Below, one piece after another: positions 1 through 7,045 of a DNA stretch of 7,052 nucleotides. Source of the stretch: Candidatus Anderseniibacteriota bacterium (GTDB lineage: Bacteria; Patescibacteriota; Andersenbacteria; UBA10190); NCBI GenBank assembly GCA_003229735.1, contig QIFI01000003.1:1-7052 (forward strand). Direction: 5' to 3'. The notes below the pieces were generated by a model. It searched no databases, had not been told where the DNA came from, and worked only from the letters and a program-made list of their open reading frames with translations. The stretch's first letter is position 1, and every line of letters starts with the position of its first letter. The position numbers and the translations under genes were made by a program.

Positions 1-2
1 AA

Positions 3-1280
3 AACCCCGGCACTTATCTGGTCAAACTAACTATCACTGCCCGCGACCAGACATATGAAGACACCACCGAAGTCCGCGTTTTTAAGCACTTGGCCATTCT
101 GGTTTCAGATAACAGCGCCCCCGCCGATCAGATAAAGCTCCATCAGCAACAAGCCGCTAAAGAAGGTATTCTCTTGTTGTCCCTTAGCGCTAAAAGCGAC
201 GGTCCGGAAGTTCTAATTGAAGAAGAGCTTACCCAACAACTGCTCGATATCAGACCCACTATTAATAATGCTTACGCTATCATCATGTGGACCTCGGGCG
301 GAGTCGGCGCCAATGTCTTAACTAAATTTGCCCAGCACGTTCGCCAATCTGAAAGCGCTTCTTTAGAAGATCTGAATTTAGCCAATAAAGGCATTATTCT
401 CTTGTCAGAAACCCCCTACGCCGTCCTTAAACCCACCGCTCAATCCGCCTTCGATCAGCTCCAGCCCAGTTATGTTCTCTTAACCAGGCCCGGTGTAATG
501 GACATCATCACCGCCGCCACCACCGCCGAGAAAGTCAAAGATGTCATCCTGGCTTCCCCTATCAATCACCGCTTGCTCGGCACCTTCTCCTCACGCACCG
601 TTTCCGACTTGGGCCTCACCAACTTTATGTCTTTCAGTATTAACTATCTGATCAACCGCGGCGTCCCCATCAACTCCATTATTCTGATTCTTATGCTGCC
701 GGTTATCGCCACCATCCTGGCCTTCGCTCGCCAGGTTATTGGTGCTAAATCTTTCGGGCTTATCACCCCTACCATGACTACCTTGTCATTTCTGGTCATG
801 GGATTGACTTATGGATTAATCGTTTTTGCCTTTGTGCTTCTCTCCGGCACTCTCACTCGCTTCATTTTACGCCGCCTTAATTTATTATACCTGCCCCGCA
901 TGGCCCTGGTCCTCACCGCGGTCAGCTTAAGCCTGCTTTTTGCCCTGGCTCTGGGCGTTTCCAGCGACCGCGCCTCCATTATTTCCTTTTCTATTTTCCC
1001 GGCCTTAATATTAACTATCCTGGCCGAAGAATTCATTGCCGCTCAATTTAAATTAGGCTTCCGCACCGCCCTCACTCTCACCGCCTGGACTTTAGGTCTG
1101 TCTATCATCAGCTACTATCTGGTCAGCTCTGAAATATTCCGCACCTTAACCTTGTCCTTCCCCGAAATCATCCTGCTCACTATCCCTATTAATCTTATTG
1201 TTGGCCAATGGAGCGGCTTGCGTCTCACCGAATATTTCCGATTTAGACACCTGTTGCGCTATGGCAAATCCACTTCATAA
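3..1280 (+). CDS. PKD-like / 7TM_transglut-type membrane protein, 5' end missing
   Basis: The frame is open from base 3 to the TAA at 1278-1280 with no start before the window edge, so the N-terminus is missing; 425 residues are visible. A TTG at 90 is not a credible start because good coding sequence continues upstream of it. Visible residues 1-29 look like the last strands of a PKD/Ig-like domain (PGTYLVKLTITARD then TTEVRVF). Residues about 30-200 form an alternating alpha/beta domain that I cannot assign. From about 223 to 410 there are six or seven hydrophobic helices; the stretch FGLITP, a long hydrophobic helix, then RRLNLLYLPRMALVLT resembles the 7TM_transglut module, which elsewhere follows an inactive transglutaminase domain. 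I infer an inner-membrane protein with an extracytoplasmic N-terminal part. Its last 20 nt overlap the ligase/protease gene, supporting translational coupling and a shared pathway. The family's biochemical role is not established. Confidence 0.75.
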   Translation, partial: NPGTYLVKLTITARDQTYEDTTEVRVFKHLAILVSDNSAPADQIKLHQQQAAKEGILLLSLSAKSDGPEVLIEEELTQQLLDIRPTINNAYAIIMWTSGGVGANVLTKFAQHVRQSESASLEDLNLANKGIILLSETPYAVLKPTAQSAFDQLQPSYVLLTRPGVMDIITAATTAEKVKDVILASPINHRLLGTFSSRTVSDLGLTNFMSFSINYLINRGVPINSIILILMLPVIATILAFARQVIGAKSFGLITPTMTTLSFLVMGLTYGLIVFAFVLLSGTLTRFILRRLNLLYLPRMALVLTAVSLSLLFALALGVSSDRASIISFSIFPALILTILAEEFIAAQFKLGFRTALTLTAWTLGLSIISYYLVSSEIFRTLTLSFPEIILLTIPINLIVGQWSGLRLTEYFRFRHLLRYGKSTS

Positions 1281-2589
1281 ACAAGCCTCCCAGGTGCTGG
1301 GGCAAAACGCCCGTCTTCACTTATACACTGCCAAAGACGACAGCCGGGCCGCGGCCATGGTGGCCAACGACAAAGCTGCCACCAAAAAGGCTCTGCAGAA
1401 AGCCGGCTTACCCACTCCTACTCTATTCGCCAAAATTACCTCTCGCCAGGAACTGCAAAAATTCCGCTGGACTAAATTACCCTCTTCTTTTGTCATTAAA
1501 CCCCGCACTTCGTACGGCGGCAGTGGTATCCAGGTTATATTTGGTCGTAACAAAAAAGGCAATTGGGTTAAAGCTGACAAAACCGAAGTCTTTATTCCGG
1601 AATTGAAAAAACATATCTCCGATATCCTGGACGGCAGTTTTTCCCCCAGCAAGGCCCCTGATGTCGCCCTTATTGAACAACGCGTTAAAATCCACCCCGA
1701 CTTAAAACCATACAGCCTTCAGGGCGTGCCCGATGTCCGGGTTATCGTATATAATTCTGTTCCCGTCATGGCCATGCTCCGCTTGTCTACCACCGAATCC
1801 CACGGCCGGGCCAACCTGCATGCCGGCGGTGTTGGTGTCGGCATAGACTTGGCCCGCGGTGTCACCACCACCGCTGTCTACCGCGGCCAGCCCATCGACA
1901 CCCTGCCTCAATCACACCTTCCCTTGACCGGTATCCGCGTCCCTCACTGGTTGGAGAACCTGCACATTGCGGTTAAAGCGGCCCAAGTCATCGGCCTGCC
2001 GTTTGCCGGCGTCGATCTGGCCATCGACCGCGACCAGGGGCCCATGGTTCTGGAAATAAACGTCCGGCCCGGTCTGGATATTCAATTGGCCAATATGTCT
2101 CCTTTACGCTCCCGGCTCCAGCGCGTCGAAGATCTAAAAATTACTAACCCCAAAAAAGGCGTCAAGATCGGCATTGATCTATTTGGCAGTGACACCGATC
2201 AGGAAATTGAAGATATTACCGGTAAAAATATTCTGGGCATCGTCGAACAAATAAACATATTAGATCTCGAGGGTGAGCCTCATCCCCTGTCAGCCAAAAT
2301 TGATACTGGCGCCTGGCGCACTACCCTCGATCAAAAACTGGCCCGCCGATTTAACCTGCACCATAAAATCATCAGGCGCAAAGAAGTTCGCGGCTCACTA
2401 GGGCTCCAAACCAGGCCAATTATTGAACTCTCCTACAAAATTCACGACCAGAAAATCACTACCCAGGCTTTCATGGCCGACCGCTCAAACATGAAGTACC
2501 CGATAATTATCGGCCGCCGAGACCTGAAAAACTTCCTGGTCGACCCCTATAAAAACGCTCGCGGCATGAACGAAGACCAGGCATCATAA
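1261..2589 (+). CDS. ATP-grasp ligase (RimK-related) fused to RimB-like aspartyl protease domain
   Basis: The predicted 442-residue cytoplasmic protein carries two enzyme domains. Residues 1-295 match the ATP-grasp group annotated as alpha-L-glutamate ligase-like: VLGQNAR near the start, NDKAATKKALQKAGLPTP (36-53), the nucleotide-binding SFVIKPRTSYGGSGIQV with Lys80, PDVRV (157-161), and the metal-binding VLEINVRPGLDIQ with Glu265 and Asn267. Residues 320-435 match the RimB-like 'ATP-dependent zinc protease' family, probably a retropepsin-like aspartyl protease: AKIDTGA with the catalytic-type Asp348, and RSNMKYPIIIGRRDL (408-422). The two are usually separate genes. The family chemistry suggests ATP-driven joining of an amino acid to a peptide and hydrolysis of a related bond; the substrate is unknown. 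I chose ATG 1261 because homology begins just after it and the alternative TTG at 1198 adds residues unlike the family. No Shine-Dalgarno is visible, and the start lies inside the preceding gene's end. Confidence 0.87.
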   Translation: MANPLHKQASQVLGQNARLHLYTAKDDSRAAAMVANDKAATKKALQKAGLPTPTLFAKITSRQELQKFRWTKLPSSFVIKPRTSYGGSGIQVIFGRNKKGNWVKADKTEVFIPELKKHISDILDGSFSPSKAPDVALIEQRVKIHPDLKPYSLQGVPDVRVIVYNSVPVMAMLRLSTTESHGRANLHAGGVGVGIDLARGVTTTAVYRGQPIDTLPQSHLPLTGIRVPHWLENLHIAVKAAQVIGLPFAGVDLAIDRDQGPMVLEINVRPGLDIQLANMSPLRSRLQRVEDLKITNPKKGVKIGIDLFGSDTDQEIEDITGKNILGIVEQINILDLEGEPHPLSAKIDTGAWRTTLDQKLARRFNLHHKIIRRKEVRGSLGLQTRPIIELSYKIHDQKITTQAFMADRSNMKYPIIIGRRDLKNFLVDPYKNARGMNEDQAS

Positions 2590-2675
2590 GTCGATTGACA
2601 TTTAATTCCTTAAACCGCACAGTAGCCAGGCAACCTCTCTGTCGCCCCGTAATTTTACCTATTTATTCAACTCTC

Positions 2676-5516
2676 ATGGCTATTAGGAAAACCGCCTATC
2701 AAAAACGCTCACCTGGACGTATATCCATACCCGGCCCTCTCAAGAGATTAAGGCGGCGCACCCTGCCCATATCCTTAACTATCCTGGGGATAGCTTTTCT
2801 GGCCGCTGCCGCCACCGTACTGTGGTGGAGCCGGGATCTGCCCGACCCGCAAAAAATTAGCAGCCGCCAGATAGTCGAATCAACCAAAATATATGACCGC
2901 ACCGGCACTCAACTGCTCTACGAAATCGGTGATATTCGCCGCACCGCCGTCAGCCTGGATAACGTGTCGCCTTACTTAATTCAGGCCACTATTACCACCG
3001 AAGATAATCAGTTTTATAAACATCACGGCATTGATTTTAAGGGCATTATTAGAGGTGTGATTGTTAAGCCTCTCACCGGCCAGCGCGCTCAGGGCGGATC
3101 AACTATTACTCAACAACTTATAAAAAACTCTATCTTAACTCCCGAAAGAACCATTAGACGCAAAGTTAAAGAAGCCGTACTGGCCCTGGAGCTGGAGCAA
3201 AAGTTCTCTAAGGATGAGATATTGACTATGTACCTCAACGAAATTCCCTACGGCAGTCAGTCATATGGCGTGGAGGCCGCCGCTCAGACTTTCTTCAACA
3301 CCAGCGCCGCCAATGTCACCCTGGCCCAGGCCGCCCTCCTGGCCGCCTTGCCCAAAGCCCCCACCTATTATTCTCCTTATGGCTCCCGCCTGGAAGACCT
3401 AAAACAGCGCCAGGAAAACATTATTGATCGCATGAAAAACCTTGAATACATTAACGAAAATGAGGCCCAATCCGCCAAAAACGAGGAGCTTGATTTCCAG
3501 CCTCGCGCCGAATCTATCTCGGCTCCTCACTTTGTTTTCTATGTCAAAGAGCAATTAGATAAGGAGTACGGGGAGCGAGTTGTCGAGCAAGGCGGCCTCA
3601 ATGTCTTAACCACCCTTGACATGCGCCTCCAAACCATCGCCGAAAAAACCCTGACCGCCAACCAGGATCGCCTAAAAAGTCTAAACGCCTCCAATGCTTC
3701 CCTAGTATCCGTCGACCCATCCACCGGCGATATTCTGGCCATGGTCGGATCTATTGATTACTTTAATGATGACATCGACGGCAATGTTAATGTCGCCGTC
3801 CGTCACCGCTCCCCCGGATCATCTATCAAGCCATTTGTCTATGCCGCCGCCTGGCAAAAAGGCTTCACCCCGGACACTATTCTCATCGATGCCGAAACAG
3901 ATTTCGGCCAGGGCTACCGCCCCAAAAACTACGACCTTTCCCAAAGCGGCCCCGTCACCATGCGCCACGCCCTGGCTAATTCTATGAATATTCCGGCCGT
4001 TAAAACTCTTTACCTGGCCGGCATCAAAAACGCCACCCAGCTGGCCCAAAACATGGGCATGACCAGCCTTGACGATCCCGACCGCTATGGACTGTCCCTG
4101 GTCCTGGGCGGCGGTGACGTTCGCCTCCTGGACGAAGTGTCGGCCTATGGCGTATTTGCCAACGACGGAGTCAAAATGCCCCAGCGGTCTATCCTTAAAG
4201 TCAGTACCCGCGCGGAAACTTTATTCGACTCAAATGAAGAAGAAGTCACCGGAGACCAGATCATCTCTGCCGAGTTGGCCCGCCTGGTTAACAGCGTCAT
4301 CTCTGATAACAGTGCCCGCTCTACCGCTTTTGGCTCAAATAGCCCCTTGCAATTAGGCAGCCGTCCTGTCGCCGCCAAAACCGGCACCACCCAGGAATAT
4401 CGTGACGGCTGGACTATGGGCTTCACTCCCACCCTGGCCGCCGGCGTATGGGTCGGCAATAACGACAACTCTCCCATGGCTAAAAACGCCGCCGGTGTCG
4501 CCACTGCCGCGCCCATCTGGAACTCATTTATGCGCCAGGCTCTGGATGGCACTCCTATTGAGCAATTTGTTAAACCCCAGCCCGCCCCGCCTCCCCCCCA
4601 CGCCATCATGCGCGGCGAACTGCCGGAAGTTAAAGGCAAATGGGAACCCAACGCCAATATTCTCTATGCCAACGAATGCCCAGTCAACTTAGGCCGGCCC
4701 GCCACCTTTAAAGAAATCCATAATCTTCTTTTCTATGTCCGCCGCGACAATCCCACCGGCCCCCCTCCAGCCGACGCCGAAGACGATCCGCAATTTAGCC
4801 GCTGGAAAGAAGGGGTTGCTGTCTGGCGCCAAAAAAATAACGAGAAAAACAAAAACAATCCGGATCAGCCTCAATATGTTGACTCTCTGCCCACTCCCGA
4901 ATGCAATATTACCGACGCCGATAATATCCCTCGTGTCACTATTGTCGAACCCAACAACACTATTATTAGAACCCAGCCTACTGCTGTTAAAGTTGACATT
5001 GAGTCAGAAGAATCAATTAAAGAAGTCCGCTTTATATTTGACGGCCAGGAAATAGCTAGACGGGGCGAGAGCGACCCCTACCAGGCCGCCTTAACTTACC
5101 CCAATGACTTTAGCGGCCGTAAGACATTAGTGATCTTGGCCATCACCCAGAATAATTTAGTCGGCCGCGCCTCCCGCACTTTTATTATTAATCCTGATGG
5201 CGCTCCTCCTAAAGTTACCCTGCTAACACCTAAAAACGGCAAGACCTTCACTGCCGCCAGCTTCCCTCTCACCGCCAAAGTCACGGCCATCGATGACAGC
5301 GGTATTGAATTAGTTGACGTCTTATACACCAAGGACGACGACAACGGCACTAAACGCATCGGCCGCACCAGAAAAATTGTCCCCACCGCCCCCAACCGCT
5401 ACGAAGTCATCTGGGACGACTCGCCCGGCCCCGGCACCTACACCCTGTGGGCCGTCACCTATGATAAAACCGGCAACCCCGCCGAATCATCCCGCGCCAC
5501 CGTATATATTGAATAA
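2676..5516 (+). CDS. Class A penicillin-binding protein (PBP1A type) with C-terminal Ig-like domains
   Basis: A 946-residue bifunctional enzyme that polymerises lipid II into glycan strands and cross-links peptide stems outside the membrane. Starting at ATG 2676 gives a basic cytoplasmic tail (1-30) and one membrane anchor (about 31-51). The GT51 glycosyltransferase has EDNQFYKHHG with catalytic Glu109, GGSTITQQ (140-147), RKVKE with Glu166, and YLNEIPYG. The transpeptidase has SSIK with catalytic Ser382, SMN (436-438) and KTGT (568-571); both active sites look intact. A proline-rich linker (634-641) leads to a segment with IHNLLFYVRRDNPTGPP and DPQFSRW, then two Ig-like beta domains (about 752-840 and 843-946) that may bind wall or surface polymers. 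An in-frame TTG at 2595 would add 27 residues before the basic tail; I reject it because the ATG gives a normal N-terminus. The 86-nt gap after the ligase gene shows no clear promoter, so co-transcription is plausible. Confidence 0.95.
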   Translation: MAIRKTAYQKRSPGRISIPGPLKRLRRRTLPISLTILGIAFLAAAATVLWWSRDLPDPQKISSRQIVESTKIYDRTGTQLLYEIGDIRRTAVSLDNVSPYLIQATITTEDNQFYKHHGIDFKGIIRGVIVKPLTGQRAQGGSTITQQLIKNSILTPERTIRRKVKEAVLALELEQKFSKDEILTMYLNEIPYGSQSYGVEAAAQTFFNTSAANVTLAQAALLAALPKAPTYYSPYGSRLEDLKQRQENIIDRMKNLEYINENEAQSAKNEELDFQPRAESISAPHFVFYVKEQLDKEYGERVVEQGGLNVLTTLDMRLQTIAEKTLTANQDRLKSLNASNASLVSVDPSTGDILAMVGSIDYFNDDIDGNVNVAVRHRSPGSSIKPFVYAAAWQKGFTPDTILIDAETDFGQGYRPKNYDLSQSGPVTMRHALANSMNIPAVKTLYLAGIKNATQLAQNMGMTSLDDPDRYGLSLVLGGGDVRLLDEVSAYGVFANDGVKMPQRSILKVSTRAETLFDSNEEEVTGDQIISAELARLVNSVISDNSARSTAFGSNSPLQLGSRPVAAKTGTTQEYRDGWTMGFTPTLAAGVWVGNNDNSPMAKNAAGVATAAPIWNSFMRQALDGTPIEQFVKPQPAPPPPHAIMRGELPEVKGKWEPNANILYANECPVNLGRPATFKEIHNLLFYVRRDNPTGPPPADAEDDPQFSRWKEGVAVWRQKNNEKNKNNPDQPQYVDSLPTPECNITDADNIPRVTIVEPNNTIIRTQPTAVKVDIESEESIKEVRFIFDGQEIARRGESDPYQAALTYPNDFSGRKTLVILAITQNNLVGRASRTFIINPDGAPPKVTLLTPKNGKTFTAASFPLTAKVTAIDDSGIELVDVLYTKDDDNGTKRIGRTRKIVPTAPNRYEVIWDDSPGPGTYTLWAVTYDKTGNPAESSRATVYIE

Positions 5517-5533
5517 AACGCCCCGATTTTTTT
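5515..5533. terminator. Possible weak bidirectional terminator between convergent genes
   Basis: The 21-nt gap between the two converging stop codons holds AAAACGCCCCGATTTTTTT. It can fold as four A-T pairs and two G-C pairs with one bulged A around a CCC loop, followed by seven T on the + strand; the opposite strand reads into TTTT. The position is right for termination from both sides, but a stem this short is weak and could be chance. Confidence 0.25.
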
Positions 5534-5537
5534 ATAA

Positions 5538-5801
5538 CTAAACCCTCACCAGCAGCCTGATCATCCGGTAACCATGTTTCTGCTCTAACTCTACCCGCAG
5601 TTCAGACTCTCTTAACATCACCTCTTGCCTTAAAGCCGGTGACATTACTTGCACCACCACCTTTCCTCCCTCCACCTTCTCACACCTCACCTCACTGCTC
5701 TTCAGCCACCCCCTAAGCCTGCGCTCCACCACAAACTTCATATCGACTTCATCTAAACCCGTCTTGTCTTCATCTATAAGTTTTCCTACCGCCTCCCACA
5801 T
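5538..5801 (-). CDS. dciA: DciA-like (DUF721) protein, short form
   Basis: An 87-residue protein encoded 9 nt downstream of recF on the same strand, hence very likely co-transcribed. It starts MWEAVGK, contains a segment KVVVQVMSPALRQEVMLRESELRVEL (about 47-72), and ends MIRLLVRV. A beta strand, a 'V-SPAL-E-' turn, a Leu/Glu-rich helix and a final hydrophobic strand are the DUF721/DciA pattern. DciA is the widespread ancestral loader/partner of the replicative helicase DnaB, and its gene sits directly after recF in actinobacteria such as Mycobacterium. The protein is at the short end for the family and shows no extra zinc-binding or disordered region. The nearest GGAG lies about 18 nt before the ATG, too far for a normal ribosome binding site, so translation may be coupled to recF. 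Family assignment rests on pattern plus position. Confidence 0.72.
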   Translation of the reverse strand: MWEAVGKLIDEDKTGLDEVDMKFVVERRLRGWLKSSEVRCEKVEGGKVVVQVMSPALRQEVMLRESELRVELEQKHGYRMIRLLVRV

Positions 5802-5810
5802 AAGCGCCCG

Positions 5811-7022
5811 TTAAAACTTCTCCGGCACTCGCTCTGCCAATACCTCTTCACTACTGTCTGCCGCTTCACTAAACACCACGTCGCTTCCCACCACGATCTC
5901 CTCGCCACCGTCCTGTGGTAATTCAATCTTTTTCTCTTCTTTCTCTGGCGGCCTCTCGTTATCAACCACGTTCCTTAAATCAAGCAAATAAACATCTTCT
6001 CTTTTTTGCAGAGCTTCCGGCACTAAAGTACACGTTAAAATAGTCTGGGTATCCGGTAGGCCCTTGAGCAACGCCGTCTGCCTATCTTCATCAAGCTCAC
6101 TCAAAATGTCATCCAATAGCAGTAGGGGGGTTTCTTTAGTCATCTTCTTTATATATTTATAAGCAATCAACTTAAGCGCCATAACTAACCCTCTGGCCTG
6201 TCCCCTTGATAATGCCGCGTCAGCCGGTACTCCATCAGCCAATACTTCCATATCATCCCGATGCGGCCCCAACAGCGTATAGCCAAACAGCATCTCTTTA
6301 TCAATCACTTTATCCAACTGCTCTCGATATTTATCATCGTCCATCAGCCCCGCTGTTAGTCTCACCTCTAACAATTTTCTCTCTCCGGTTAAATGCTCAT
6401 ACACGTCTTCCAGCCTGGACTCCACATACTGCACCAATCCTTCCCGATGACGCCACAGCGCCTGCCCATATTCAACCAGCAAGTCTGTCCACGGAGCCAC
6501 CTCGCTCTTATTGCTGGCTTTTTTAAGTATCGAATTTCGCTGTTTTAACACTCTTTGATATTGAACCAGGGCCGATAAATATCCCGGATGAGCCACCAGT
6601 ATATGATTTAAAAAATTACGGCGCTGGGCCGGCCCCCGAGCCAACAGAAAAGTGTCCTCCGGTAAAAAAACCACCAGCGGATAGCTCGCGTAAAATGATA
6701 CCAATGAAGCCGGTTCTCCATTCTCTTCAATTCGCAAAGATTTAGCCGGCCGGTGATACCTCACCGCCACCTTGGTATCGACTCCGTCATCTCTCTCCAC
6801 TTCCCCCCACAACAAAAATGTGTCCTTATTCCAGCCCAGACACTCGTCCACCCTAGCTCGCCAGGACCTGCCCCTAAGCAATACCGCCAGACTTTCCAGA
6901 AAATTAGTTTTTCCGGTAGCATTTGGGGCCGCCACCACTAATATCCCCTTCCTGGGCAATTCAATACTATCCGCCCTCCCCAGATTGCGAAAATTATTTA
7001 TGCCCAGCTTCTTAACAATCAT
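5811..7022 (-). CDS. recF: DNA replication and repair protein RecF, variant P-loop and acidic C-terminal tail
   Basis: A 403-residue SMC-like ATPase that, with RecO and RecR, promotes RecA loading at single-strand gaps and stalled forks. The N-terminus (KKLGINNFRNL) is typical. The Walker A loop reads APNATGKTN (32-40), with Ala32 and Ala35 where the family usually has Gly, while Lys38 and Thr39 are kept. Other hallmarks are PEDTFLLARGPAQRRNFL (121-138), YQRVLKQRNSILK (155-167), LGPHRDDMEV (251-260), the ABC signature LSRGQARGLVMALKL (271-285), and Walker B with D-loop PLLLLDDILSELDEDR (299-314). The core is complete by about residue 350. Residues 352-403 are a Glu/Asp-rich tail lacking in ordinary RecF proteins of about 360 residues. 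The ATG at 7022 starts the conserved first strand. A dciA-like gene follows at 9 nt, consistent with a replication-origin gene cluster. Confidence 0.95.
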   Translation of the reverse strand: MIVKKLGINNFRNLGRADSIELPRKGILVVAAPNATGKTNFLESLAVLLRGRSWRARVDECLGWNKDTFLLWGEVERDDGVDTKVAVRYHRPAKSLRIEENGEPASLVSFYASYPLVVFLPEDTFLLARGPAQRRNFLNHILVAHPGYLSALVQYQRVLKQRNSILKKASNKSEVAPWTDLLVEYGQALWRHREGLVQYVESRLEDVYEHLTGERKLLEVRLTAGLMDDDKYREQLDKVIDKEMLFGYTLLGPHRDDMEVLADGVPADAALSRGQARGLVMALKLIAYKYIKKMTKETPLLLLDDILSELDEDRQTALLKGLPDTQTILTCTLVPEALQKREDVYLLDLRNVVDNERPPEKEEKKIELPQDGGEEIVVGSDVVFSEAADSSEEVLAERVPEKF

Positions 7023-7034
7023 GCTTGAATAGGC

Positions 7035-7045
7035 ATTACAATATA
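7035..7045 (-). promoter_or_regulatory. Possible -10 element upstream of recF
   Basis: Read on the minus strand, the bases just before recF are AT-rich and contain TATATT (7045-7040) overlapping TGTAAT (7040-7035), 12-23 nt upstream of the ATG. Either could be a -10 hexamer giving a very short leader. The -35 region falls outside the window and no Shine-Dalgarno is present between this element and the start, so this is only a candidate. Confidence 0.25.

Noticed and set aside
1198..1260. TTG start at 1198 for the ATP-grasp gene
   Set aside because: It would add 21 residues encoded out of frame inside the last membrane segment of the preceding gene, with no similarity to the family; ATG 1261 fits the conserved N-terminus.
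2595..2675. TTG start at 2595 extending the PBP by 27 residues, overlapping a perfect TTGACA (2595-2600) that could be a -35 box
   Set aside because: The extension precedes a normal basic tail and anchor that already begin at ATG 2676. The TTGACA has no acceptable -10 hexamer 16-18 nt downstream, so I call neither the start nor the promoter.
4560..4605. C-rich low-complexity tract as a possible repeat or structured element
   Set aside because: It encodes the proline-rich linker following the transpeptidase domain and is explained by protein sequence.
4145..4657. 170-codon open frame on the minus strand
   Set aside because: It lies wholly opposite the PBP transpeptidase domain, whose catalytic motifs are intact, and its translation shows no recognisable family; it is a by-product of C-rich codon use.
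6206..6526. 106-codon open frame on the plus strand within recF
   Set aside because: It is antisense to conserved recF sequence and its translation is rich in Pro, Ser and Thr without domain features.
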